Positions 41,977 through 55,000 of a stretch of DNA of 64,000 nucleotides are shown here, one piece after another. The stretch is from Massospora cicadina. Its lineage: Eukaryota; Entomophthoromycota; Entomophthoromycetes; Entomophthorales; Entomophthoraceae. Location of the stretch: contig JAKSZP010009554.1 of NCBI GenBank assembly GCA_022478985.1, forward strand, positions 1 to 64,000, written 5' to 3'. How positions within the stretch are numbered: the first letter of the stretch is position 1; the number at the start of each line of letters is the position of its first letter. Position numbers and translations under genes: made by a program. The notes under the pieces were generated by a model. That model had not been told where the DNA came from and searched no databases. It saw only the letters and a list, made by a program, of their open reading frames with translations.

Positions 41977-44318
41977 TGACTTCTGTTTTCATGACTTGAT
42001 GGTGCTATGCCCAAGAATAATGACAGTTGATAATTGTTTTGAGTCTAAGATTTTCACAAGAATTTTTAACGGTGGCCAAGTTCTCACTTAGGGCCTAAAA
42101 GCTAGAGTATCCATCCTATGTTAAGAGGCAAAGGGACTTGTTGAAGATAATTTACCAGATGGAGTTGTAGATAAAAAGGCGTCACTCTATTAGAAACAAT
42201 TTTGGGGTATTTATATGTTGCTAGATACATTATAATCCCCATAAGTAAGGAAAAAATAAAATAAGGGAAAGCTATATAAATGGGAGTCTCTTCATTAGGT
42301 ATCTCATCCAGATTCACAAATGCTTTATAGCATAATTTTTTCCTTTTTGAAGAAATTATTTATTTACTCAAATTCAAAATTTTTATAAAAAGATTTAGCT
42401 TAACCAGCCTTTTTGCCCACCCATTCTAAGCCTTTGTCAATGTGATCGACGCCTGCTGCCCCCACATGGGGCAGTGGTGCACAGCCTTCTGTCATTTATC
42501 AGCCACTGCCAAAAAGTGCCCGGGATGGTCCAGCTAGCACTACAAACACTTCTAGTCACTAAGTCCCACCTCGAAACCTAGCCCACCACCTCATGTACTC
42601 CCAGGAGGTGCTTTGAAGCCCCATGGTGCTCCCTCAGAGTAATCTGAATTATGGGATTTAAATTATGTATGGGAAACTCTTTCCCTACGCAAGCTTAGTC
42701 AACATCAGATGGCTATGGCACTTTTTAAACCTGCCTTATTTATAGATTTCCGCCCTCTTTAAGGAGTACTTTGACCTCAGCTTCTCTTGTGAAGCTCATG
42801 CCATGGTGGCAACACAGTTGCCTTTATTATATGAAAAAAAACCCACCTTGATCATCCAAACTTTCCTGCCAGATGAGGCCAGACTGGTGGTTTAGTTTTT
42901 TGGCTTGCCACCCCACCTCTCCCCCAAACGACTATACTATGAGCTCCTGGAGGGTATGCCTGCCTATGGCACAGACCCCATGTTGCAATTTGTTGTTTCC
43001 AATGCCGCTGACTATCTCATGGGGCCCCACGCATTTGCAATGATCCACCCTATCCATCGTGAACCCATCTCAAAATAGCACCCTGCGCCGTCATCAGATC
43101 TGCCTCTGATCAGTCCTTCTGGGCATGCGTTAAAATGGCCAAGCCATATGTAAAATGTGCTTCAAGATTGACCATTTTTAACGCAAGTGCTTATCAGTTT
43201 CTGCTGAAGCTGCTTCCGCCGCTCCTCCCTCCAGCGTTATCACCTACTACTGCCTCCCCAAAATTTTTTTGAATGGAGGTCATTACAACACCCCACCCTC
43301 ACTACTGCAGGCGCTGCTCCCACCACTTTTCTCAATTAAATCTCACCAAACTTGAACTATTCCTGAGCAGATTGCTGCACTAGTTCCAACGGAGTTGCCA
43401 TGGTCTATTGTGAACATCCAATCAGCTTCTGCCTCCCAGCCAACTCCTATTGGTGGCCCAGCACTGGAGTTTCAATTTCCATATAAGGTCCTTAAATGGA
43501 TCCATGATAAAGAGTGGAACTATGTAATCAAACATGACTTTGACTGGATTGATTTTTTTCACACATCCCCCAACTTGAATCCCCATAACTGTTTCTATCC
43601 TCATAACAGATCAAGTTTATAAAAAAGATATATCAAAAAGGATGTTGAGGCAGCAGATGCCCCTGCCAACTCCCTCCTCCACCAGGCCCTCCATGCGGCG
43701 TTGGAGCCACTTTGTAGGGCATTTCCATCCATAACTTCCCCCATGATTTCCCCAGTAAAAATTTGATATTGAAGATCTCACGTTTGTTGTGGGCCACACT
43801 TGCATTATTGTGGTGAGAGATTTATTTTTTTGGTTGAATTGCCTTTAAACCCTCAGTACACCAAGTCATCTACTTGTATACCTGAACTTATCACCTTTGC
43901 TAAACACCAACTTGCTCAGTATATTTAGGTGATGCACACCGCTGGCCATAGCAAAAATGATAATCCTCACTTCTATCTTCTTCTGCCCCACGCCGCTTAC
44001 GCTTCAACCCCATTTTTTCCATCTTTACCTGCCACCTCAAGAAAACAGCACTGGACGAAAACCCCTAACCTCTCTTACCCTTCTAAAATGGATTCTTAGG
44101 CTTAATGCCAAGATACCAAGTCAGGATTTATTTATTAATATGATAATCCCTTTGTTTTGCATATTCAATTAAAGATGAATGGATGTCCCCTCTTCTTGAG
44201 CTGGGCCCCATTAGTACTAAAAAAGTTGTAGCTTATTTTTATAAGCTGAAGTTGTACTTCAAATGGCCCATCTGGATAAGACTTGGTGTCATCTAAGCTG
44301 ATTGTTAAGCAGTTTCCA
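41977..44318 (-). repeat. LTR-C, 3' LTR of Gypsy-C, split by a retroposon
   Basis: The outer parts (41977-42341 and 44226-44318) together match the LTR at 60040-60475. Shared blocks include CTTGATGGTGCTATGCCCAAGAA, AAAAAGGCGTCACT, AGGAAAAAATAAAATAAG-type, and TGGATAAGACTTG. The intervening DNA is the family-B retroposon. On the right, TTCCA|GTAGGTCCCCTTTTT gives a minus-strand purine tract (AAAAAGGGGACC), as expected inside a 3' LTR. Confidence 0.75.
42342..44225 (+). mobile_element. 1.9-kb ORF1-only retroposon, family B copy 3, ~16-bp TSD
   Basis: It is flanked by TTATAGCATAATTTTTT (42325-42341) and TTGTAGCTTATTTTTAT (44226-44242), an imperfect duplication that aligns with a single stretch (GTGCCATAACTTTATA) in the uninterrupted LTR-C at about 60408. 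The order of family motifs is kept: Pro-rich start (42440-42560), 'YGKLFPYAS'-type block (42670-42720), 'FIDFRPL...YFDLSFSCEAHAM' (42740-42800), 'LKWIHDKEWNYVIKHDFDWI' (43490-43550) and the CACTTGCTCAGTATAT segment. The 3' end GGGCCCCATTAGTACTAA(A)n matches copy 2. It is the most decayed of the set. Confidence 0.75.
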
Positions 44319-47300
44319 GTAGGTCCCCTTTTTGAAGGTACAACTAAATTTATCGCCCCATAAACAATCAGATGGAGAAAGTCACCACACACTCAAATTA
44401 ATAATTACATTGGATAATAAGGATTCCATCACACAAAATTTTGGGCTTAAGTTGGTACATTGGAGATTTTCTATTAGCAAATTGAGTTATTTGTATGATA
44501 AATTGAGGGTTTTTTTATAGCCCCTTTTTCAGGTCTAGGCATTAATTCTCTTAAAGTGTTCACTCACTCAATATTCCTCATATCATGCCCAAAAACTATG
44601 GTATCCAACATCACCCTCTTCAAGAATATTGACAGGGGAGTATTGACGTAAGAATTAACTATGCACTCAATTGATAGCTTTTCAGTTTTAAGAGTCTTGA
44701 TTTGGTATTCCTCTCTGCGCTTGTAGGTTTTAACTTATGGTCCTTCCCAGATGGAATAAAATTTTCTTCAACGCGGCACTATGCAATTTTGATAGTACAT
44801 GACTAAATAGGAAAGCTAAAAGTTGGGTAAAGGTTGATGGGTTGCAATTTCTGAATGGCCTTTTCTTGTGACCGTTTAGCCAGATTTGTCATTGCATACA
44901 ACTGTAGTTTAATAAGTTTTGTGCTAATCTTATTAATGTTCTTATGGGTTCATCAGTGGTATCACTGATGACCTTGCATGCCAATTAAAATGTTATACTA
45001 GGGTCTCTTATGTATAAAGCCTAGAATGGAGAAATTTTGCATAATATGATGAAATAAAATCTGATATGCCATCAGTGTACTTAGGAGTATTGAACTCAGT
45101 GAAAAGAATCAGAAGTAGCCTTTTCTATTAATATTAAGACACGCGTTCCATTTGCTCATTATACATTCCCATATGCTGAAGGGTTTCAGGGTGCTAAAAA
45201 GAGATGTCGTGTTCCCACGCTTGTTGCTAAGATCTTCACAACTCTTGAAGTAAACTTTATACCATTATCACATAGCAATACCTGTGGGAAACCATGTCTA
45301 GTGACTATATTCTTATATATGAATATTGCAGTATCTTGACATTTGCTGGTGATTGCAATTTCTTCAACTCACTTTGTGAAGTAGTCAATCCTTTATAATG
45401 TATCAATTTCTTCCTGGTACTATGGAAGTGGACCTATGCCATCTAAGTTGATGGTATGGAATGGCTGCTAGGAATCATTAGCTGATACTTGTACTTGGTC
45501 TTATGTGGCGTTTTCTTTTGACAAGTTATGAGGCATCTAAGACTTCCACTACAAAGAATTGTAATCATTTCATTAGTATCAATTCTAGGTACATTTGTAA
45601 GTTTTGCTGGCTCCTCCATGTCTAAAGGTATTGTGAGCTTCCATTAAAACTGGTACCCGTCAAAAAGTTGTAAGTAGTAACCAGTTGGTTCCAATTTTTT
45701 ATAAAATAACCACAAAGAACGTTAGTATTTTGTGGGTGTTGGAACAGCATCTCTAAACTGTTTCATCTTTGTTATCACAAGAGTTTGACTTCATAGTTGG
45801 TCATATAAATTGTTCAACTTTGCTGTTGTCCAAATGTAGTAGGGGCAATCTAGTTAGTCCATTCACGTTCTTATGTCACGTCCCTGTTCAATGGACAATG
45901 ATCATGTCGTAGTGCTGAAGTTTAAGAGCCATAAGGCTAGTCTTTTGGTAGAATCTTTTATGTTCTTCAGCCACTTTAAAGAAGCATGCTCTTTAACAAC
46001 CATGAAATATATATATAGAAAAGTATGAAAGTGTTTCACTACAAGCAAACTGCTGGAAATTCTTTCTACATGACACTGTAATTGTGCTCAGCCCCTTATA
46101 GCGTCTTGCTGTAGTAAGACACTTGTTGGTTGATGCCTTCAACATCCATTTGTAAGAGAATGGCCCCTATGGTTAGGTTAGAGGTGTCTGGAAAAAGATG
46201 AATGGCTCCCATACTCTGGATGTTGAAAATTGGTCCTCGTTTTAATAAATCTTTCAGAGTTCTGGATGCGCTTATTTTTTCTACTCCCTATACAAAAGGT
46301 GTAATTTTTGGAAAGTAAGCGATTAAGAGTATTGGAGAGTTGAGCAAAATTAGGTATAAACCGGTGGCAATATCCCATTAATCCTAAGAATATCTGTATA
46401 TCTCTGAGAATTTTTGTTTAGGCATTTCAAGGTCACTTCAACTTTAGCATATAAGGGCTGAATTTCTTCCCACAATATAGAATGTCCTAAGAATTTTAAT
46501 CCCTATTGGGAGAAGGTACACTTCACAGGCTTAAGTTTGATATTGTTATCTCGAAATCATTGAAAACAGACTTGGGGTGGCCAATATGATCAGTAAAGTT
46601 TTTTGACACCACTGTTATGTCATCTAAATAAACAATCACACAGCTCAGTTTGAAATCTGCATGATGTGATTCATCGCCGTTTGAACAAGGTGGGCGCATT
46701 AAATAATCCCTGGGGGAACCAGGTAGGTTGATAAGTCCTTCTGCGCATATTAAAGCGCGCTATTTTGGTCTTCTGGCGATTTAATCTATCATCTAGTAAC
46801 GGCTTTCTAGGTCCATCGCAGAAAATAAAATTTTGCCAAAGAGTCAGGTGAGAGCATTGTATATATGGAATAGGATAGCTGTCCTTCTTTGTGAGGCGGT
46901 TTATCTTCCTCTAATCCGTCACTATTCTATGACCACCATTTTTTTATTATTTACAGTGGGGACAGCTATAGACTCTGAGAGGGCACAAATAATCCGGAAT
47001 CCAATAGTTGTTTTAACTTGGTCTTCATGTATTGCTCCTTCACCTTTAACTTCCTATATGGATTTGACCGTACTAGGTTTTAATCTCCTACATCAATGCT
47101 GCGGACCCAATTCTTTATATGACCATAATTGACATATGATTTGGAGAAGACATATTGATAATATTCATGTAGTTGATGAACCTTCTCAAGTTCCTCTAAT
47201 CTACCTTATTGGATAAATTGGACTTGAAGTATGGCAAAAATAAAACTATTGATGGGTAGGCCTAAATTTTAAGTTATGTACTAATAAAATGTACCTTGTC

Positions 47301-50300
47301 AATTTCTTCAATTATAATGCCCTTTTCTAATCTCCTGTTGCTTCTTGACTAAAATTTCTCGATTTATCAGGGTTCCAATTAGTGACACAATTGCCACTGA
47401 TAATCTGGGTCAATGACAACTGTAATATACTTAGTCAAAATCTTCTGACTCTGTCATTGCTAGTGATGTGTAATAGGATGTCAAGGGGTATTTTCAGGGT
47501 TATGTTGTTAGAACTAATCTTTGTCCTTCTGGTATAATATTTACCTCCTTGGTAGCATAGAATGGTATGCAATATGCTGCATTTCTTAATTATGGAGCTT
47601 TTTTTATTTTGTCCAGAAGTAGAAAAATTTATAATAAAGCGGAAACAGGGTATTCAGCAAGACAAGAGTATTTTTTGCAGGAATTTTTATTATCCAGAAC
47701 AATGGAAACTTCATAACAGAGGAGAAATAGATACCTTACCTTTGATTTATTGACTACTTCATATCTTCATGAACTGCATCTCAATAATTATGTCATATTG
47801 ACTATTGTTCAAATTTAGTGCACGAGCTGAGAAAACTAGTTTGCTAAACTGAAGTAACATGGAGTAGTCGGCAACATTAATTTTGGTGTTATTTGGACCT
47901 TCAGTGATATACTACTGGGTATACCCAAGGTCTAGGGAGAGTTTAATATTCTTGATGAGTTGGGATGTGGCGACGTTAATCAGTGATCCTGTGTCTAAGG
48001 TAGTCATAATTCTGACCTTCTGAATCACCGCTTATTTTTGTTAATGTTCCTCTGAAATTTAGTGACAGGGCTAAAACCTCTTTTTAGATGGAATGCTAAA
48101 TTAAATTTTTATGCAGGCTCAGGATATTTCTTCTTAATTTTTATTGGACTGTATATTCTCAAGATAGGTCGAATCAGTAGGGCAAGGCACTGGTCAGTAT
48201 CATTGGCAGTAGTAATTATTCTTGGAGACCCAATGACTTGACTAAGATAGTTGTATTCCAAAACTTGGGCTTTAACAATTTTTTTAGCGTTCAAACAGTC
48301 CAGAATGAAAATCTTAGCAGATTTATCTGATATGAATAACATTTTTTAAGACCCTTCATAGTCGTCAATAGAACTGTTTTTAATGCACATGAGGTGAAAA
48401 ATCGGCAATATTTTGGGTTTCAGTTACTCTAAGCTGGTCAACCTAAGAGGTACCTGACCCTAAGCCAACTGCCCTTTTCTTTTCTCAGCAAGGGAAGGGG
48501 TTTTCTTAAAGCACTAGTCTTTGGTGTGGTTAATATTTTTGCAATAGTTACATTTGAATTACTCCACCTTCTTAGGTTTGTTTTCCTCCACGGTATTCAC
48601 TTTGAGGTTTGTGGGAGCCTTCCATGTGGTTTCTAGCTTATGTATATCAACCACACTTAGAAGAGCTTCCTTAATGAATAAGACAAAGTTAAACTTCATT
48701 TAACTGATGTGACGCGAATGGTTAAGACGGGATTACTATTTAACCTGCAACAAAGGCAGCTACAGCATCATCCAGTGGGAGCATTTTTGAGGTCATCAAA
48801 GTTTGAGCCTCAATATAAAAGAAATTTGTGAATTTGAATAGGGCATAGTTTGGAGTAGTGCAATCCCTATGAAGGGCTGTTTGTTCATACTTAAGCTCTT
48901 CTTGGAACCAGAATACTTGATAAGAGCTTTTTTCACTTAACTCCAAGTATTTAGATTGTCCATGTGAGGTACCATAACCTCATGTGCCGTGTGACTTAAA
49001 CAGGATAAGATATACTTAACCTTTTGATGATCAGAAGCACCTCCCTCATGGCCTCATAGATTTAGAGGAAGGATGAAATATTTATTTTTCCTGGTGTAAA
49101 CTTGTCCATGAAAATAGGTTTGAAGGTAATGGCTTTAATTATATGACAACATGTACTCTGAGAACTTGTGATTTGCTGATTTTAGTACGTGTGTTGCTCT
49201 GCTCAAATTGTCATATGAGATGTTAAATTTCTCTTTCTTAAAATTAGACGCTGCTTCATTTCTTCAATGGTAAGCCTTATGGCGACATCCAACAGGTTGA
49301 TACGTTTTTTGAGAACAACTTTATCATTCTTCAGGCTCTTAACGTGGAAGTCAATAGAATTGAGTCGTTGATGATCAGTGGAGCAGGGATTCGTAAGAGT
49401 TTGTTTTCATCTCCCAATACTCCAACGCGCCAGTTTGGGCTTTCCTTCAACTTTGTATATAGTGCTTTGAAGAGGCTTGTCCGTCTTGGCTTTAGATTCT
49501 TTTATTATAGTTCTCTAGCGTTGCTCAGCTTCATTGAGGCGATGGTAGATTTGGTTAATGTCTTCCCAGACTAGGATATTTGTAACTTATATTGCTCTTT
49601 AATTTGTTGAGTCGCTCAACAATTGAGTGGGTAGCCACCTGAACTGAATAGGATACCAAATCCTTCTCAATACGGGTACTCTAGCAATAAAGTATTAAGA
49701 TACTGACTAAGACTCAGAGGTTCAGTTGTCTTCAAGACCATCAATTCGTTTTAGAGCAAGCTCTAGCAGGGCTCAAAGAGCTTGATTTTGTTCGTATACA
49801 ATGGCTAGTAGAATAATGTGCTGTCATTTATCTTGAGCTTTTGCGTCTTGCCATCAAGGCTCTTGGTCAAAATCTCTATGCAATATCTAAGTCCTTACAT
49901 TAGACTCAACAATATTATATTTGAGGAGTTCCATAGGTTTGCAAATACTTTATAGTTTTCAGATTTAATAGTCCCCATTCAGTTATAGAGCTGGATAATA
50001 TAGGAACAATTTTTCTTCAGTTTGTAGGCATACATCTCTTATACTTTAAGATGCTAAATTATATACCTGTTCATTGGTCACTATCAACGTCCCATGGGTG
50101 TTAATGTGATGATAAATTTTTCTTGTTATGGAATCCTAATAGGCGCAAAATATGGTATAGTGCTGATCATACAAGATTTGATGATGTATCTGGATAAATT
50201 TACACTTTGACTGTATGTCTTGAAGAGCACTAGAATTATATAAATTCATGAGAGTCCATCCCACAACGTATGCCCTTTTGTGTCTGGCTCTTTATCCTGG

Positions 50301-50554
50301 GTTTATGATCCCATAAAGTAAGTCCCAATCTCTTCATTTTAAATCCATGTTAGATGTAAATAAGCTGTAATCTTCACTAAGATTTCTTATAATTCTTCAA
50401 ATTTGACCAAGGCCAGACTACTGATTTGGTCATCATCTTCACTATTTCCATTATGTACCCAGCGAGTTACATTATCATTTTGTTATCTTCCAAGGTGCAA
50501 CTAATTAGATACATGTATTGGTAAGCATTAGCAGAGCCCCTGTAATGTGCACCA
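44319..50554 (-). pseudogene. Gypsy-C gag-pol, decayed Ty3/gypsy element
   Basis: Minus-strand landmarks from right to left follow. Gag is at 48700-49600, with 'ALFKFTNFFYIEAQTLMTSK' and 'MLPLDDAVAAFVAG' matching Gypsy-2 gag. A protease-like zone is at about 47500-48060. RT lies at about 46500-47100, and 'MGYCHRFIPNFAQLSNTLNR', the RT/RNase H connection, at 46378-46319. The integrase core, 'PQVLLCDNGIKFTSRVVKIL', is near 45230-45290. A TGGTGCACATTACAGGGGC PBS on the minus strand occupies 50536-50554. Small frameshifts and stops are everywhere. It belongs to the same broad group as Gypsy-2. Confidence 0.75.
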
Positions 50555-50900
50555 GTTATCAGGATTTCAGTTTTTATGGCTCACTGGTGCTTAAGAGGTT
50601 GGAAAAATCCTGGCCAAATAGACCTAATTACTTTATGATTAGTAAATTGTACCTGGTGTAATTGTTAGGCCAAAGCTATTATGATCATGCCTAGTTTGCG
50701 CACAAGAAGAGTGACTTTAAACTAGATTAAAATATAGAGTAAAAAAGTACTTTTTTTAAATACCATCTTAGTACTTTTGTAGTAATAAAAATTCTATAAT
50801 GACGATAATAATATTAAAATACTCAGCGCATACTCTGTTGGAACTGAGAAAAGTACTGGATTACTATCCCAATAACAACACATGACATATAGAGTGAAAT

Positions 50901-51079
<179 letters not shown>

Positions 51080-51414
51080 GGATTTATATGTTTTTGTAAA
51101 TCTTATTTTAACATAATTAATAAGATTCTCACTGTCATTATTGATAAAAAATATTAAAATCTTATATAGAATAGTTCTGGCGGCATACTATACTAAGGCA
51201 ATGCCCAACAAAACCCCTTTAAGCCTTGATTGGGGTGACAATTACTTTCTCAGGTTGAATACTTCCTGCATAGTACCAAAACTCTAGAGTTAGAATGGTG
51301 GTGACAATTTGAGGAATTTGGGATAAACATTGATTTAGTAAATATGATGTTTGTCTCAGATGCAATATGTGTTGGCAATTGATGGTATCTGAGATATTTT
51401 GTTTTGGGTGTTAT

Positions 51415-51972
51415 TTTTAAGACGGATGAGCGTTAAACCACTCATCATTTTTAGAGACCAGGAGACCCAAAGTTCCTGGATGATCAATTATAAGTTTTAC
51501 CTTTCTTTAGAGAAAAGTCTTCACTCTGGATAAAGCACCTTGAGTGGTAAATCCTAAAGATGTTTTCGTCCCTAAATGAATAGAGGTAGACTAAATCAAT
51601 AATGACAAAATGAGAGTAGAACTTTTCTTAGAAAAAGATTATATAGGAGTTCATGGAGTTATTCTTGGGATAAAATCTCCAAGCGTTTCTCAGAAAATAT
51701 CTACACTAGATAGCAATTGAAGATTCTGTGACATTCTGGTCACTTCTTTTGAACATGATTAAATAGCCACATAGATTGGGTTTTACCCTGATATTGGATG
51801 GTTTTGTTTGAGTAACATTTGTTCACACAAGTTGGGGGTAAAACATCAATATCAGGAGGCCTTTAATTTAGTCAAGGATCATCCTGAAAATAATTTTGAC
51901 TTAATCTTTGGATCTGGTTCATTTACTTTGTCAGATACACAAAAATCTTTAATTAGGGTAGGAATCCTGTCA
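51415..51972 (-). repeat. Gypsy-F 3' LTR (left)
   Basis: Shared blocks with the right LTR include ACCAGGAGACCCAAAGT, GATGTTTTCGTCCCTAAATGAATA, GGATTATATAGGA, GATTCTGTGACAATCT-like, and TCAATATCAGGAGGCCTT-like. It ends CCTGTCA before the purine tract. The first few bases are uncertain. Confidence 0.85.
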
Positions 51973-51999
51973 ACGACCCCTCTAGATCTTGGCGCAGGG

Positions 52000-54900
52000 G
52001 GGAAACAGCTGGAGAAATTGAATGTGTATGCAATATATCACCGGTCCCTGAGCAAACTTCACTGATAACCGTTTATTACCACGTTTATAGATAACTTTGT
52101 AGGTCATTGACCAGTTGGTTCCCAATTTGTTGTCATGCCACCAGGTTGATGATGGTAGAAAAGGACTAGATCACCCAGTTGAAAGGTGTACAGAGGATCA
52201 TGCTTTTTTCTGAACTGACTAGTTTCTTAATTAGTGATAGCAGACAAGTTCTCAGAATCCAGGGCCTGGAGTCAGATAATCTATTTGGTAATACTTTGAA
52301 TAATAACTTCCGGGGCTTCGAAGGAAGCTTGATCTAACATGGCCTGCTCTTTAGAAGGAAGCCGTGGAATCCTTCCATACAAAACTTAAAAAGAAAGACA
52401 TCTTAATAGTTAGATGATAGCTTATTCTATAGACTAGAATTGCATTAGGCAAATATTGGGGCCAATGAAGAGGGTCAGTTATGCCATTTTCTGGAGGGTT
52501 GAGGTTAAAGTACCATTTACATGCTATACCATTCCATTGGTTGCAGGATGATAAGGAATGATAAGTACTTAAGTGGATCCCATTAGTTCTTCTATATCAT
52601 TCCCCAGCAACGATCAAAATATTTGACTGTTATTGGAGAGAATTATGTTAGGGCACCCATGCTGGGTGATAATGTAAATTATATAGGACATGCGGGAGCT
52701 TTTGCCAAAGTGGAGGGTAGTGATAAAGCTTCAATCCACTTATTTATATAATACACTGTAGGAGGAGGAACCAATGACCATTAGATGATCTTGGGAGTGG
52801 TTCACCAATTTCAATACTTATAGTATAGAAGGGTTCACAGGGTGGAACCACTGATGTTGAGCTCTAAGATAAGGTCCATAGTGACTTTTACATACCAGGC
52901 AGGACTCTAATACACCTTGGATTGAAACAAGCATTCCTTATCAATAGCATTAAGTCTTGAGCCACTGGTGAGTTTTCTTAATTCCCTCATAACCACCTTA
53001 TAAATAACCTCACAATACGATGTGATATGAGCTGGAGGTCATATGTAGGGTAACCATTTTTGAGAAATGATTTTGTACAATTTGCTGCTTTCAGCCTGGA
53101 TATTCGCCAATATCTTTTGCTAATTATTTTTGAAGGGTTAAAATCCATCTTCCCATAAATGTGGTAGGGTTAAGAGATTGTAAAGTCGATCTTTCTCAGT
53201 ATTGGTTAAAGTTAATATGAGGAGCCTGGATAAGCAATCCACATTATAATGTTGGGCCCATGTTGTTAGATAATGTAAAATCATTATTTTAAAGTTTTAA
53301 CACCCATCAGGCTAAATTTCTGACAGTATCCTTCCTTTGTTGCAGCAATCTTAATGAAGCATAGTCGGTAATTATGGTAAAATGATTCCCGTATAAATAT
53401 GATTGGAAATGCTTAATAGCCAGTAGTACTGCCAAGCATTCTCGTTCTATAATGCTATAGCTGAATTCAGCTCAGGTTAGGGTTTTGCTTTAATAGCAAT
53501 GGGATGATCTACTAGACTTTCATCATGTTGGGATAATATAGCCTCTATAGCTATATTGCTAGCATTGTAAAAGTAAAATGGTTTGTTGATATTAGGATGT
53601 ATAAGTACTGGAGAGTGGGAGAGAGCTACGCATAGTAGGTCAAAGGCCTGCTGTTGCTCTTCTTTCCATTGGAAGGGTATAATCTTTTAAATATATACTA
53701 GAGGCTTGAGGGTATTGGCAAAGCGTGGAATAAACTGGCGATAATATCTCACTATCTTATATAAAAACCTTTACATAACGTAGAGATTTAGGGTAAGACA
53801 TCTTAGAAATGGCCATAACCTAGTATTCCATTGGGGATAATCCAGCTTTAACTACCTTATGGCTAAAAATCCATTTTGCTTTGAAAAAATGAGCATTTTG
53901 ACGGATTTAGTTTTATAGAAACCTGATGTAACCACTTCAATCTTTCCTTAGATGATTCATATATTTGGTAAAAATTAAAAAAACAATGTATCGTCGAATT
54001 AACTAGCACACAGGAGCATTTTAAATCGCTCAAGAGTCCATTAATGGCTTGTTTGAAGGAGGCAGGGTCGTTACATAGCCCCTGCGCACTCAGGTGGGCT
54101 CAAATAATCCTTTGCTTTAAATGAGGGTGCATTTTTAACATTCTTCAGATGATAAGTCGATTTTCTGGTACTCACTGGTGAGATCCATAGCCAAAAAATA
54201 ACGGGAATGCAACATTAAGCGTAAGGAATCATCTATATGTGGAAATGGATAGCTATTTTTTTGTGTAATAGTATTTAGTTAACAATAGTCCATTAAAACA
54301 TGCTGTCTACCATCTTTCTCCAAAATTGATAAATTGGGGAAGCCCACGGGCTTTTAGAAGGCACAAACAATCCCACTTCCAACAGTTGCTTTAGCTCTAG
54401 GGCCACTTGAGCTTCTTCAACTTTTGGTTTTCTGTATGCTTGAGATTTATTTGGAGGGTAATCCTCAGTCTCAATTTGATGAATTACTCCTAACATTATT
54501 CTATAGTCACTTGGTCTTTATAAAATAAACCTAATACTCCTCAGGCGTCTTCAGCATTCTGTCATTTAATAAAAGTGAGACTGTCTCCAGTTTTACTTTT
54601 GATCAGAGCTTTTGTGGGCTGAGGATCAAATACTAAATCTTGTAAGGAGCTGAATAACTCCATAAACTATAATTTTAAATGGACATAATTTTATAGAAGT
54701 GATCTGGGCATACTGAGGGAGTTGGAGGGTTTGATTTGTTAGATTTGATGATAAGATAGAGAAAGGTTTCCCATAGGTGGGATACAAAATCTTAGGGCAG
54801 GTCAACGCTTCCTTGATAGAAGGGTTCAGGTGTCCACTTAGCTCCAAAACTCGATTAGGAGGAATGTGAATCTTGATCCCCATATTCACAATAACTTGAT

Positions 54901-55000
54901 TGCCAGATGTATATTAATAGGATGGGGGCTATAGAGGTATCACACCTTCTTCATCCATAGCCTCATGGAGAAAACTTAGTTTTTCCTCCTAAGTCTTGAT
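52000..55000 (-). pseudogene. Gypsy-F pol: RT, RNase H, integrase remnants
   Basis: The RT start is 'GVIHQIETEDYPPNKSQAYR' and 'LKQLLEVGLFVPSKSPWASP' (54493-54330). Motif A region 'FLAMDLTSEYQKIDL' is near 54210-54160. An RNase H-like region with 'ATAGL'/'AVAF'-type blocks lies around 53340-53700, and an integrase region at 52300-53100. Only the RT start gives a clean frame (67 codons). The rest is interrupted every 20-60 codons. Confidence 0.7.
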